Assembly: GCA_021307315.1 (NCBI GenBank)
Contig: JAJSPD010000017.1
Span: 310,001-374,000, forward strand
From: Bisporella sp. PMI_857
Taxonomy: Eukaryota; Ascomycota; Leotiomycetes; Helotiales; Helotiaceae
Length of the DNA: 64,000 nucleotides
Direction of reading: 5' to 3'
Positions 35,384 to 47,871 of this stretch are shown piece after piece (the first letter of the stretch is position 1; every line of letters begins with the position of its first letter). The notes under the pieces were generated by a model. That model saw only the letters and a program-made list of their open reading frames with translations. It did no database searches and had not been told where the DNA came from. A program made the position numbers and the translations under genes.

Positions 35384-36798
35384 ATGGCCAGACCAAAGAA
35401 GGCAGCTGAAGAAAAGTCCAAGGACGCCGCAACACTTTCGATTGATGTCGAAAGCTTCGTTCGTACCAGAGATCAGGTAAGACATTTACTATCATCTTCA
35501 TTCCTCCTCAACAACTCGACCGTGTCTCGAGTCTCAACATCTCCGATGATGGGTGCCATTGAGGTTCGGTATCATGATTCATCGGTATCATAACTCGACA
35601 GCGCACGCGCCGATACCTAAGAGCTTCTGATCAATAATGGACCGTACCTCCGCGATCACAAAGACGCGTCGCCCAACATTGCGCTTCCAATGTTGTTGTC
35701 GCTGTCCTCCACGCGCTTCGTCATTGTTTACAATATGGTGTCCACATTTGCGCGTCCAACACATCATGATACTACCTTGATGCTCTCCAGCATACGGCTA
35801 ACAGATAGTTATACAGTTCGTCAGCGGACTCGCAACGTTACAAGATGCCATCCAAAATCTCTCAACTGCCTACATCAAGCACACCAATGCAATTCTTAGC
35901 GATCACGGTGAGGGTCTTGGAATAGACTTCGCGCTCGCGCAGCAACTCAGCGAGAATCCTATTCTTGCTGCTCATGCTGCCGCCGGTAGTCCTAAGGCAG
36001 CTGGCGACAAGGAAGAAGTTCAGAAGCGCAAGAAGAGACAACATGATCCAAACGCACCAAAACGCCCACTCACTCCCTTCTTCCTTTACATGCAGACCGC
36101 ACGCCCGATCATTGCGCAAGACCTTGGCGATGTTCCCAAGGGTCAAGTTAGCGAGGAGGGAACGGCGAGATGGAAGGCTTTGGATGACGAAAACAGGACT
36201 GTATGCAAGCCTCTAGACTTTGGTGACTTCTGCTGTGACCTCAACTTACGTATCATAGTTATGGACCAATGCCTACAAGGAAAACCTTCGTCTCTATAAC
36301 GCCCGGATGCGTTCCTATAAGGTCGATCACAATCCAAATGCCAAAGACATGTCTGACGCAGATGCTCTCGCATACGCTGAAGAACACAATATCGGCACTG
36401 AAACGGCGACTGCAGACGCTCAATTGGTTGGAGAAGCACATGATGCTGGTCATCCAGTCGATGAGGACGAAGATGCCGAGGGAGAGCCAGATAAGGAGCC
36501 GACACCACCACCCGTCGTCAAATCTACCCCGAAGGCCAAGTCCAGCCGCAAGAGCAAGGGCGCTAAAGAGAAGGCTCCAGTGCCTGCTCCAGAACCTATT
36601 GTTCCCTCTAGCTCAAGCATTGTCCCTCCCAAAGCGCCTGAGCCCGAGAATACTCCATCCAAGGTCGAAAAGCCCAAGGCAGAGAAGCGCAAGAGGTCCT
36701 CCAAGAAGGAAGAAGCAAAGGAAGAAGAACCTGCTGCTGTCGAGGCGCCTAAGTCTTCGTCCAAGTCAAGAAAGAAGAAGGCTAAGACTGAAGCATAG
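35384..36798 (+). CDS. HMG-box chromatin protein
   Basis: A nuclear DNA-bending protein of 338 residues. Three exons, 35384-35476, 35817-36200 and 36259-36798, have introns of 340 and 58 nt; the first is unusually long for this region but ends with a CTAAC branch and ATACAG. The HMG box spans about residues 107-178: DPNAPKRPLTPFFLYMQ, then RWKAL and YKENLRLYNARMRSY. The region before it (about 32-100) is helical (TLQDAIQNLSTAYIKHTNAI), and the C-terminal half is Lys/Pro/Ala/Glu-rich with many KS and KK motifs. The layout resembles fungal HMGB proteins of the Hmo1/Nhp10 kind; I cannot decide which. Confidence 0.88.
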
Positions 36799-37680
36799 AT
36801 CATGCCTTTTCTTTTTAACTTCCGGTGAGTCTTGTGATCCCGCGCGCTTTTGATGTGGTTACAGCATCTAACAAGATTTTAATAGGGTTTGCATTGGAGT
36901 GCTGTGGCCGGCACTGGTTTTCTCTGTCTCATATTCACCTGTCTCCGTATGTCATTGATAGTATTTTCAAAAGGAGAACCTTTTCATTGCTTGCTACTTG
37001 TATGATGCTCGTTTTGCTGGTGGGATTGGGAATCGCAGGCCCGGGTTATGGGGGAAAAAATGCCGTGTTGTTTATCGAGTTGCGCCGGTTTTTGATAGTA
37101 CAAAGGATTATTCATCTTCTGAATGACTTTATATTTCCAAAAGTGATTCTAGTGTGGTTACTTTTGTATGATGTAGATGCTGTTTCGTGAAGATGAAAGG
37201 TTGGATCATTCTCGCTTAAAAAGGGGTTGCTAGACACTTCTTTCCTTTGTCAGTGCACCTAAAGAACAGCCCTGAAAGATAAGAGCTACAGGCAGTAAGG
37301 TTTCAACACCAATGTATCTGGAGACGGCCAACCACCGATCGGTTCTCCCGGGCTTCCAGGCCTAGGCCACCAACATGTTCACTGCTACAGCACAGATTCG
37401 CTACACGCTGTTTCCTTGATCGTCAATCGTCTACCTGCCCCAAGCCTTAGAACATCTAAATATACAGTAGCATAGAGTAACATTACAAAGAAGCACAGGT
37501 CTCAAACTCCCTGACATAAATTTCTAAACCAACAACAAACGATGAAAAGCCCTTTTTGAAATGAAACTCCTACTAGCAACTGAATATAAGGTCTCCTTTA
37601 TGTCCTCGCTACACCCTCAACCTCTCGAACCCTTTCGTCCACAACATCCACAATCCAGCTTCCAAACAACCAACACCAAA
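36799..37680. other. Intergenic, 3' region of the HMG-box gene and upstream of a small gene
   Basis: No gene is supported. The frame at 36825-37190 begins right after the HMG-box stop and is best read as 3' untranslated sequence. The last 100 bp before 37681 is CT/CA-rich, like a fungal 5' leader. Confidence 0.4.
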
Positions 37681-38040
37681 ATGGCCATTGATCTCTACGT
37701 TCTGTCTCTATGCCTGCTCATCTACACAATAAGCAGCAGCTCTTTCCTATTCCTCATTCACCTCCACCTCATCCTAAAGCAGCGCGACATGTTCCACAGG
37801 CCAACATATGATGCCCGCGCTGCAGAGGCACGACATGATAATATCAGCGAGACAGGAACTCCTCGTACCCCTCCAGCACCCCAAGGTAGCTATGCCGGAT
37901 CAGTGGTTCCAACAGCAGCCAGTTTCCTTTCCGGAGACGAAGGATCACCTAGTGATGAGGAGATACGAGACCCTGCTCATATGACATTCGAGGAGCTGGT
38001 GATGGCCGATAATGAGCCGGTGCATAGACGCGGAGAATAG
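37681..38040 (+). CDS. Small single-pass membrane protein, unknown
   Basis: A 119-residue protein with one strong hydrophobic helix (DLYVLSLCLLIYTISSSSFLFLIHLHLIL, about residues 4-32), a short basic turn, and a polar, acidic tail rich in Pro, Ser and Glu. I start at the ATG at 37681, preceded by ACCAAA. The same frame opens at 37561, and that upstream ATG would add forty residues. No family is recognised. The membrane helix and biased tail make it more credible than a random frame. Confidence 0.5.
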   Translation: MAIDLYVLSLCLLIYTISSSSFLFLIHLHLILKQRDMFHRPTYDARAAEARHDNISETGTPRTPPAPQGSYAGSVVPTAASFLSGDEGSPSDEEIRDPAHMTFEELVMADNEPVHRRGE

Positions 38041-39663
38041 AGGGAGCGAGAATTCATGAGGTAGCTACGTTCATGAGATGAGGTTTAGAACGGTTTGTTG
38101 TCATCAGCATCTTGACGGCATGTTGGTAGGTCGGCCATGTCATGCCGAGAAGATACAAAACACAGGATAAAGAAGCCTTGAATAGAATTTCGCATAGAGA
38201 TTTCTCTGTTTTTCGTACCCAAAGCCATGCGTGTGAAAGAGCAGATGAAAGACGTGATTAACCTTTAAAGCATGCTCTCTTCTATCAAAACGAAACCCTC
38301 GAATTTTACTTCCGGAAAATTAGACCACCAAGTCATCATAAAATCCACGCTGATCGCCAACGAAAGCCAGAACTGTTGTCCTTCGTTTTCTAGCTCGTAG
38401 ACATGCCTCTCGGCTTTGTAAATCTGTTCTCTGGAACCGCCATTAGCCTTACCTTCTACATCGCTGCACAGCATATGCAGTCCAGAAAACGCAACTACGA
38501 AGCTTTCGACACAGATCCATCAGCGGGCTAAGATGGGGCCGATGGCAGAGAGAGCAACTTCGAGAAAACCACCGCTTGTCGCGGCGATGATGAAGCATCC
38601 CATAGTCTCATCGTCGATAGCAGAATCGATCTATACACGGTTTGCAAATTAGCTTCACAACTTCTGCAGGGGGAGAAAGCAGCGGGAACGAAACTCTTGA
38701 GAGCAAAACCCGGAGAAGCAGTTCACGAGCAAGAGCGTTCTGCAACCTGAACAGGATATGGATTGGGCGGTGGACCAGGCTTTGCTTCACGGCTACCATG
38801 GCCTCTAGCTAAAAAAAGCCACCATGCCCTTAACGAAAGCTATAGAACGCCATCACGAACCGATGCGCAAAATATCCCCCAGGATCCCTGAGCAGAAGGC
38901 ATCGCCGCGGTTTGAAAAGGACGTGATGCCTAGGTGCCACAATTCCATCCCCCGAATATATAACCCACCGCGCCCCGTACCAAGCTCCACCCCAGGCAAA
39001 TCTGACCAAGCACCAAAACCGGAGCACCTTCCCTACAAGCCTCCCCAATCGGGTTCCGGCCTCTCCGCTGATATTTCGAAATGTTCAGCTCCTGAAAACC
39101 GTCATGCAACTATCCAATTTGGAATGCAGAGAGCGGGCCTCATGCAATAGATATAAACACTTCGGTAACGGGGCATTTGAAATGGAAGCGAACGGCCCAT
39201 TCTCGAGGTCCATAGTAAGAGGTATGAGCTGACACGAGAGGTGTAAGCTTCAGACTATTTCCACTGGCTGTTGTCCGTAAGACTTGGAATCTCATCTGGT
39301 CTCGCCTCCAGGCGTAAAGTCGCTGGTCTTGCCACTAGCTATGGTGGAACTATGTATCTATAACTCCTCCTATTTCCCAGCTCATTTGAAATCTTGCCTA
39401 GCTAGAAAATTGGGAATACCAGGTTTGGGAACAGGAAAGGCTCGCCAAAATGAAGGTTTTAGGCTCAGCTTAAAACGTTTTATAGATTTTCGTATACCCG
39501 AAGCAAAAGGAAAGCGACGAAAATTTGTAGTGGTGAGTTGCTTATATTAAGCTCATGGATTTCGTAATTTCAGACATGAAAAAGAGCATAAGTGACATCT
39601 TGCTCGCGAGTTGAAAAGTATCATAGATTGTGCATTCGCGCTATATTAACTATTCACTGCCCT
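38041..39663. other. Intergenic, mostly unassigned
   Basis: Apart from the small frame at 38403-38531, no gene is supported. Minus-strand frames at 38265-38474 and 38608-38799 and plus-strand frames at 38824-39150 and 39284-39550 have no recognisable domains. Confidence 0.4.
38403..38531 (+). CDS. Possible 42-residue small membrane peptide
   Basis: A short frame reads MPLGFVNLFSGTAISLTFYI followed by a basic and then acidic polar tail, ending at TAA. One hydrophobic helix is visible. It overlaps minus-strand frames of no known family. Without expression data it may be chance. Confidence 0.2.
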   Translation: MPLGFVNLFSGTAISLTFYIAAQHMQSRKRNYEAFDTDPSAG

Positions 39664-41698
39664 TCACTTCTTGACTACAAGCACCTGAATGTTGCAGTAA
39701 TTCTTCAATCCCTGATGACCCCATTCAACGCCTAGGCCGCTTTCCTTAACACCACCAAATGGCGTTGTTGGTGAGAGATCAAAATGGCTGCACCAAGTCA
39801 GCAAACACCATTTCAGAGTCCCCATGCCTGTCAATATTGTATATTTAAGGCCTTTTCAAATATCCAAAACACTAAAACGAGGCACTTTCACTTACTTGTT
39901 GATCCAAACGTTGCCGGCTTCAAGCCTTCTTGCAATACGCTCTGCTTCATCCGAGTTCGAGGACCACACCGAAGCGCCAAGTCCCATCTTAGTATTGTTA
40001 GCACGCGCCACAACTTCGTCCTCCGTCTTCCAAGAGAGAATGGGGACAATGGGCCCTATCATGCGTCAGCAAATAAGAGCGATTCTCTATTCACCGTGCT
40101 TTGAATTACCGAATGGTTCTTCCACAACAATCCGAGACTCATCGGGAGGATTGTCAATTATTGTTGGATTGATGAAGTAACCTTTAGTTTGCTCAATCTT
40201 GCCTCCGAAGGCAATATTGTATTCACTACCGGGAGTTTCGGTCAGCAATGTCAATATTGACCTTCGTGGATGTAACTTGAGGTGCAAAATCATGGCCGGG
40301 AAAGAGTTGACTGCAGAAGACGGAGGGTGTGATTTGCGTACTTAGCTTCAATATCTGCGAATAGTCCTTTTACTTTCTCATATTGCATGTAATTCTGGAT
40401 CGGGCCGTGGGTAACTCCTTCCTGCTTTCCGTCTCCAACCTTGAGATTCTTTGCACACTGTACCAAGGCGGCTCGAAACTTCTCATAGATGGATTCATGG
40501 ATGTAAATTCGCTTCATACAGAGACATACTTGACCGGAGTTCATGAATGCGAAGAATGCAATCTAAGGCAGAGACATCAGTACAGTGGCGTCAAGCTTAC
40601 GGGAATAAGAAAAATATATCGCTCACTTGAGGTGCTGTTTTCTCAATATCGACATCTGCACAGATAATCGCTGGATCATTACCACCTCTAGATTAGGTAT
40701 CAGCTAATATTTCCTGCAGAACTTTGGAGGGGACGGTGAGCATACAGTTCTAATGTAACACGCTTCAGTGTCTTGCTCGCACTTTCCATGACTAGTTTGC
40801 CAGTAGCCGACGAACCGGTAAAACTGATCTTGTCGATGCCTGGGTGACTGGTGATCAATGGCCCGAGGGTGTCGTCCCCACTCAGGCATTGAAAGACACC
40901 TGGTGGAAAGATTGAAATAGCCAGCTCTGCAAGTTTTAGTCCACAATAGGGAGTGTATGGCCTAGGAGATGGGTATTAGTATCCTCCTTTATGCTTAGCA
41001 AATCTGTGCACGCCTACGATGGTTTCACTATAATCACGTTTCCCGTAAGAAGTGCAGGTGCAATCTTTCCCGTGGCGAGCAAAATTGGAAAGTTCCAAGG
41101 GACAACTGCATATGTCGCATTAGCGGATAGCTCTGGAAAAAGGGCCACGGTTGAGCTTACTGGCTCCCACAACTCCAATGGGTGTATAGCGTACGATTGT
41201 TCGACGCTCTTCGTTATCTTCAATCACTTCCTCAGGAATATCCATTTGTGCTGGAGCACGCACCCAATGCACAGCGGCAGTCAACTCGATATCGGCCGCT
41301 GCGGTCTAAAGATAAATATATTAACTTACGATACAAGCTCAGCATTTTGAAATACTGACCGGTTTGCCTTGCTCCAGGGTCAGCATCGATACAAACCCTG
41401 CTCGCTCCTTCTCTAGCGCGTCCGCAAATTTGAGGACAAGCCTTTTCCGCTCAGCGAGAGGGGTTTGAGACCAAGGAAGGAACGCCCTTCTCGCTGCGTC
41501 TACAGCATAATTGAGATCCTCATTCGTTGCAAGAGGAACATCATGATATGGAATGGCGGTTGCAGGTAGGATTCCTTGCCTGTGAAATTTGGTATCAACC
41601 AGTTGACCGTTGATAACATTCTTGAAGACGCTGAAGTCCAAAGGGGTATGCTGAGGCTGGTTATTGACCACTCCAGTAACATTCTGTTCGTATGCCAT
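39664..41698 (-). CDS. NAD(P)-dependent aldehyde dehydrogenase
   Basis: A soluble enzyme oxidising aldehydes to acids, 489 residues. Nine exons: 41698-41360, 41305-41161, 41105-41018, 40961-40746, 40687-40627, 40562-40342, 40225-40110, 40055-39896 and 39787-39664. All introns are in phase (54-116 nt). Catalytic parts are complete: VPWNFPI (N166), the [11 protein letters not shown] cofactor loop, LELGGND with general base E262, MNSGQVC with nucleophile C296, EEPFGPIVP and [11 protein letters not shown]. The 34-residue spacing between Glu and Cys is normal. I start at MAYEQNV (41698) rather than the longer frame. The substrate is not evident; the sequence looks like the broad-specificity fungal branch related to succinate-semialdehyde and betaine-aldehyde enzymes. 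It is divergent to the BTB pseudogene. Confidence 0.9.
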
Positions 41699-42304
41699 TG
41701 TACAGACTTGGATATGCGAAGGCAATCGACTCTTGGAAAGTTAGGTGACAGATTGGAAGGGTTGTTGAGGAGAGTAATCAAAGAGGGGCAGTAGGAGTGA
41801 TGGAAATGATATCAGGTGTTATAAGCTGCTGTGCTGACCATATCATCTGCAGTGTATTGTGATACAGGCATTAAGCTTACATCAATGGTGACGGTATCCA
41901 CTCGCTTAGACTGGGAGAGAAAGGGGCAGGCTCGGGAAGGTGGGGGCGATTCCTTCTCTTTCGAGCGGGCCGGCCAAAACCTACCTATCCTGTCACTATA
42001 ATCCAGTCATCCTGAAAACGTCGTGTTCTTAACAGAAGATTTCCTTAAAAAAACCTCTCCTTTCATGTTAAATATTATAAAGCTTTGTCCTCCGCAACAG
42101 ATGCTCTGGTTCCCCCATCTCTCTCAGCAATAGACCAACTAATGTGAAATTACGCTCTGCTTTGATGCCACCCACGCCTCCAAGGGCCACAAGAGGTGGC
42201 CCTCAGAACTTTCGTCCCAGAGGAGGAGGCTCTATTCTTGCGAACAGCGGTGACCGCAGCTTGAGTACTAACATGGTTACTACCACATCAAGTCGAGGAG
42301 GCGG
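41699..42304. other. Divergent intergenic region between aldehyde dehydrogenase and BTB pseudogene
   Basis: No gene is seen. This should carry the aldehyde dehydrogenase promoter and the old promoter of the BTB gene. Confidence 0.45.
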
Positions 42305-43159
42305 ATGCACCAGTCTCCCGCATCCTCTAAAGTCAAGATTGAAACTCCAAAGCCTGCTCTACTCAAGGAGAGGGCGATTGACTTCTCGTAAGTCTCTGTC
42401 ATTGCTATTACAAGAAACAATCCAGCGCTTACTTACAGTCATAGCAAGCCTCAATGCTTCGTGACAGTAATTGTCGACAAGCCCCCAAAGGAGCAAAAAT
42501 TTGTGGTTCACAAAGCGCTGATCAGTCAAAAATCACCCTTCTTCAAACGCGCATTTGAAGGTCCTTTCTAAGAGGGTCAGACACAGACAATGACCATTGA
42601 TGATGTTGATGGGTCCACGTTTGGCCTACTGGTTCATTGGCTTTACACCACGAACCTGCGAGATAATCTCTCGTATCCTATTGTAGACTGGCCATCTTCT
42701 CGACAGCACGCTGATCTCTGGACAATAGCCGGCCGTTTCTTGATGCCAAGGCTACAGAATAATGTTGTGGACCGACTTCTTGTTCATTACGACCACTTGC
42801 TAAACGAATGGCATAAGATCAAGGCAGTTGTAGATTTCCTATACATTAACGAGGCAATGAAGTAGAATCCATTGAAGAAGATCTTGCTCAACCGTGTTGC
42901 CTTCCGATGTTTTGTAGGAGGAGAAAACAACTTTAACACACCATCTTCGAAGGAGAAATTTCTGTCATTACCAAATGAGTTTATGGTTGACATCTTCATG
43001 GCTGCCAGAACGCGTCAGGGAGTCTTGGGCGTAGCAGACATGGAAAACGTGACAAAAGGAATGAAGTATGCTTTCAACCATGTGCTTCGCACGGTCTTTT
43101 GCAAAATGGTTCGGATGAGCGGAACGCTCCAATATATGGTGGGCGGAAATAACGGATAG
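42305..43159 (+). pseudogene. BTB/POZ-domain protein gene with two in-frame stops
   Basis: BTB proteins usually bind Cullin-3 or other BTB partners. The gene starts at 42305 (MHQSPASSKVKIE) with exon 42305-42387, a 57-nt intron, and a second exon from 42445. The BTB core is clear: FVVHKALISQKSPFFKRAFEG, then EGQTQTMTIDDVDGSTFGLL, HWLYTTNL and DLWTIAGRFLMPRLQN. A TAA at 42569-42571 sits just before EGQTQT, and a TAG at 42863-42865 follows NEAMK. The frame reopens in both cases and runs to 43159 without an indel. Two stops with the rest intact suggest recent loss by point mutation, unless a sequencing error or stop readthrough explains them. Confidence 0.75.
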
Positions 43160-44893
43160 GTATTCTCAACTCAACCCATAAAAAATCAAGGTACTGACAA
43201 TATCAGTTCTGTAATTAGGTGTTAATGGAAGTTAAACTTCCTAAATCTGCTAGAAAATAACAAAGAGGGCTTTCCATTATCACAACACCTGCACGCAGCT
43301 CTTTTGCTTACCTTTGTTAAAGACCCTAAAACACAAAACTCGCATCTAAATAGTCACTGCTGAAAATCCTCATTTCCCATTCTCTACATACTTTTCGCAG
43401 CCCACCCTAATTCACCCCAGCACGACTTTCCTATTTGTGGTCGACAGAGAAATACTTAATCCCATCCCCAACTATTGGCGGTAAAATATGTAACCGATGT
43501 AAGCTGTGATTCCCACGAGGGAGCCCTTACCAAATCACAGATCTGACTGACCCAAAGTGTGATCTCGTCTCGGCCCAATCGATGTTGGCGCATGCCTTGT
43601 GATGGTACGTATTTCAGGTTCAATCACGGGCTTGTTTCCGGTATTTGCCGGCAAAAAAACCCTAGAGTTGCTGTTGCGAATAAGCTCGAGGGCATGTTAA
43701 GCGATGGAGGTTGAAATCTTGACTTGGCCTTTGGTGTTCGGTTAGGGTTCGTAGCGGTGAAGAATGTTGACTTGAGAGTTATTTATGCTTGATGGAGCTT
43801 AATGTTGTGGGTGTCGGTAGGTGAGACGGGAGTTATTGAGTCCATATATAGCACGGATAGTGGAAACAAATGGGCCTGCGATGCTGGTGTTTTGGTGAAG
43901 CTTCTGCTGAGAGAAGACGAGGTGCCGTTCGCGTCTGCATTGTCGGTGCGTTGAGAGCATTAAACGAAACATTATCACTAAGGTACAGGGAGTTGACGAT
44001 GGTGGATTACTGTAGTCGCGGGTTCATCCGTACAATCGAGATGAGTTTATCATGCTCACGCCATGCTGAGGCCCACTGAGTCCATTTGCAAAGTAACGTC
44101 CCCATGACTCGAGAAAGCAGGGAGCTTGACAAACCCCTGGGAGCATCAACATAACTCGTACTGAAGGGAGCGATGCAAACGTAGCCATGATTACTCGCAT
44201 GTACAACATCAGGTGCGAGAAGGCTCGCTCACGGAGATTTTGAATCGGGACACCGGACTGTCCCGCCCAGACGATCCGTGCTGGGTGGTCCCTCCTCTAA
44301 GCTGCCTGCAGTTGACCAGGATTACCACGAAGAAAGAATTCCCATTGCAAATGCAATATAGTTCGGCGTAGCGGTTGAAGCTTGGATCGCTCCCAATCCC
44401 CTGAGCTCGCCCTAATATCGGCAGACACATGCCAGATCTCGGTAATCTGCACGGCCCCTGAATCGGAGTCTCCTCCGAATCCACATCCCCTAAATTCTTG
44501 ATTCCTCTATTCGCTCCGACCGTAGACGGCAGGTGAAATGGGGTAAGGTTGCTTGGGCCCTTAAGATATTAATACAGGTGACACACTGCATTGGGAAATT
44601 CCCCGCAGTAGGATTCAATATCCGCTAGGATCCGCAAACGGTGGCGAATAATCTTTACTTTGGAGCCCACGATCCTGGTGGGAATGTCAAAATACAAGTA
44701 TGCCCTGCACTTACCGCAAGTCAAAAAATGGGGTGTGTTGAAGGAATATTCCACCATTAACACCTACATGGGGGGAAAGTATAAAGATGGAATCCTGCGT
44801 AGTTCGTGAGATGGTGCCCTTCATCCTCGAACCAAGGTCATTTATACGGTTGAGTCGCTTGTGCATTCGTTCTTTCATCCAGGAATCGATACC
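43160..44893. other. Intergenic, no supported gene
   Basis: No gene is seen in 1.7 kb. The frames at 43870-44079 (plus) and 44209-44484 (minus) lack recognisable features. The end of the stretch should hold the promoter of the secreted-protein gene. Confidence 0.45.
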
Positions 44894-46463
44894 ATGAAGT
44901 TCACTCTTGGTCTCGTGGTCGCGGCTCTGTCGCTCATTGGCAATGCTGCAGGGAGAAGGTTGGCCAGTCGTAGGCCAGAAGTGAAGCCTCGAACTGTGTA
45001 TGCTCCGTCGCCTAAGCCGCATAGAAACAGACAGGAGTAGGTGGCGTCCCAAATCTCTCCTTTCCTGTATACCGTAGCTTGGGCAACTTCATACGCCGCG
45101 AAGTGACGAGTTCCATATGGCAATATATGGGCTCTTCCAATTTACCTCTACTTCTTCAACCTATCTCTAACCAGAAATTGTATAGCCGCGCACATGTGCG
45201 ACCATCCAAGGACATCACCCTTCACTATAGACCGAATGATAGCGGTGCTGACATATCGACCGTCGATGTCAGTCACCATATGAAATATCCCACTGTGGTA
45301 CTTGAGGACATCGACGCTATCAGCAACGTCGATTGCACCTCTAACTCCGTGATATTGACCTTTGCCGACGCCAATGTTTTTGCTTTGTCTCAGCAAACTT
45401 GGACTGGGAAGTTTGTCTTCGTGACAAACAATCTGGGAGATTGTGATGCTGAGCTAGAGAGGGGATTGTTTGTAGTTGATCGCATAGTTTACGATGTTGA
45501 GAACTTAGTGGCCACCGCGACTTCTCACCGAAGTGATGTTGCAAGCGTTGCTGGTAAGAGTGTGGCATATTTCTGGCGACAAATCACTGATATACCGCAG
45601 CTGAAACCATTGTGAAATTTGGCGGCATTCAAGGCACTGCTGTTGCCGAAAGAGATCTGATCCTTGATCCAAGCTATACACTCTCTGCTGCTTATAGTCT
45701 TCCGCCGGACACAACCCTCTTCTCACAACCCCCATATCTTACCGTGACTGCAGATTCCGGGTCTTTCACATCCAATATCACCTTTTCTGGATATTTGCGA
45801 TACAATTGGCTCGAGATCAAAGTCGAGGAGCTCTTCTTTGACATCGACACCGCATTCACAGCCGGTCTCGTCCTCTCTGCCGATGTAACAGCCGCGTATG
45901 AAAACACCTTCACATACCTCCCAGTGGATCTCACATATTCTTTCATCAGCGTGCCTGGAATCCTCGAACTCGGACCTGCGCTCAAGCTCCAAGTAGCAGC
46001 ACACATCTCCGCGTCTGGAGCAGTGGACCTTACTACATCTCTTGGCGTTAGTCTTGCAGATGGCAACGTACATCTCGATCTGCTTGACGAAGCTAAGTCA
46101 TCCACTAGCGGCTGGACACCATCTTACACTGCGGCTGCAAATATCTCCGCTGCCGTTGTTGCAGAGATCAATCCTAGTGTTCCAGTAACGGTTGAGCTTG
46201 CTATCGACTTCTTTAGTGGCTTGCTTGATCTCAGCACCGGTGTCACAGCGACACCAGGTCTAGAAAATACGTTCACACTCTCAGCAACAGCAGGAGGAGG
46301 TACCAGCGGTGTCATTGGCGCGAGAGAAGTAATATGCGAGAACGGGGTGCAAGTTGAAAGTAAATTCACTTTCAATGTAGTGGCTTTCGTGACACAGTGG
46401 TGGAGTCAGGAGCTCTATGCCGTGGAAGTTCCGATCGTTGATGAATGCTATAGCTGGGAATAG
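44894..46463 (+). CDS. Secreted DUF7029/DUF7223-type protein
   Basis: A predicted extracellular or wall-associated beta-rich protein of unknown function. The ATG at 44894 gives a signal peptide (MKFTLGLVVAALSLIGNAAG). The main body is two exons, 45175-45553 and 45601-46463, joined by a 47-nt intron in phase. The first part has the DUF7029-like pattern VILTFADANVFALSQQTW, then a short gap and RGLFVVDRIVYDVENLVATATS. The second part is a long beta-rich DUF7223-like region ending VVAFVTQWWSQELYAVEVPI. The link from the signal-peptide exon to 45175 is unresolved: the frame hits TAG at 45038-45040, and phase-0 donors before it (GTGAAG, GTGTAT) are weak, while the acceptor CTCTAACCAG at 45174 is strong. 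Either the donor is unusual or the 5' part is damaged. It converges on the AsaB-like gene with a 51-bp gap. Confidence 0.65.
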
Positions 46464-46514
46464 TAATTTTCTTTAATGAGACTTCCCACAGGATCTATTT
46501 TCTATTCATGGCTG

Positions 46515-47585
46515 TTATTCTGAATATGTGAATACAAGAGCTCGAACCTCGATGCTTTGTCTTGGTGTGGCATCTTTTGGGCAATTCGGGTGGAGGAATG
46601 AGGCATGCGGTGCATCTGCTAGGCTCAATAAATGTCCGCGATTCAAGAATGTATCTAGATATACTTACATGCGGCAGCTACCTCAGGGCTGGAATCAAAA
46701 TTCTTGAAAATCAATACATCATCTTTACTCTGATTGCTCATGTAATAAAAACGTTGTTGTGGGTTGTGCATCAGATACATTGTTGAGCCCATGTAATGAC
46801 GCCTGATATGATCTGTCTCCACGAGATCACTGCGATTGACTACACTCCCGTCGCACATTGCCAGTGGCCAGTCTTCCACGGAATCGATTAAAGGTCTCCA
46901 TACACTTACAATCGTCAGCTATACTGCATGGAAGGGATAAATATTTGAGCCTACTTAATCACCCGTACCCGACCTTGAAGTAGAAATTCAGCTTCGTCCC
47001 CAAGGTGTAACTGAACCCTTTTCAATGTCGCCGCCGGACTTTGATCTGGAATGAGTGCATCAGTGTATGTTGTTTTAGGTTTATTTAGAGGATACGTACC
47101 TATATGAACATGCATAGCTGGTCGTAGCCATGTGGTCAAATCGTTCATATCAATAGTCGAGCCTTCAAGCTCGGGAGAATTGATCCTAAGCTGCATAACA
47201 ACTGTCAGCTAAGACCCTTTCCTGGAGATAGCAAACTCACTCTCCAATCAAAGAAAAAGACCCGATCAACGCCGTCGAGCTCTCTTCTCAATATTGCTTC
47301 GATCTCCGGCAAATAAGCATCTTCCACCATCTTTCGATCTGTAAAGTTCATCACAGAGGTAGGGTAACGTCGATAGACGAATCCTTTTTCATCAATCGAT
47401 AGATTTTGATCTAAGTCGCGGGCATCTGATATTTGGAGACGAACATCATGGAATACCAGATTGGTGTCTCTTTTGTCCTCTGCCTCTTCCGGGATGTTGA
47501 TGAAGATTTGAAAGGGCTTCTCTGTTTCGTAGAGAGTTTGCCATTCAAGGAACTTAAGACTTATTTCGAGCTTCTGGGACTCCAT
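46515..47585 (-). CDS. AsaB/CmcJ-like fungal enzyme (hydroxylase/methyltransferase-annotated family)
   Basis: A 288-residue soluble enzyme. Five exons, 47585-47241, 47190-47100, 47045-46955, 46904-46669 and 46618-46515, have 50-54 nt introns, all in phase. It starts at MESQKLEISLKFLEW. Family marks are LYETEKPFQIFINIPEEAEDKRDTNL near the N-terminus, GFVYRRYPTSVMNF, DRVFFFDWR, DQSPAATLKRVQLHLGDEAE and WRPLIDSVEDWPLAMCDGS. They are followed by RRHYMGSTMYLMHNPQQRFYYMS, DDVLIFKNFDS and an ASFLHPNC motif with IEVRALVFT at the end. Members are often annotated as CmcJ-like methyltransferases but include oxygenase-like enzymes such as AsaB in secondary metabolism, so the chemistry is uncertain. Everything expected is present, so the gene looks functional. 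Confidence 0.85.
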
Positions 47586-47871
47586 GTTTGACAAGTTCCA
47601 TGAATATGTGAAGCGTGTTTCCAAGGCAAGCACTTTGGGTCGGCTAAGTAAGTAAGTTGAAGCTGAAGATGAACCGAGAAAGAGGGGTTACAGTGTTAGG
47701 AGATTTTTGGTTGCAGCGAGTGCTTTGCACTCTATATTCTTCAGTTGTGAGGATGCCAGCTACTAATTGTATCACCTTGAGGCTCAAGGTGAGCGAGATG
47801 TTGAGAGTGGAAGAGAACGCTTTCAGATTTGATGATATTTGCCTGATGCAAGGATCATTGCCTACGATGCC

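Noticed and set aside
45692..46105. 137-codon minus-strand frame
   Set aside because: Antisense to the secreted protein's second exon; no domain.
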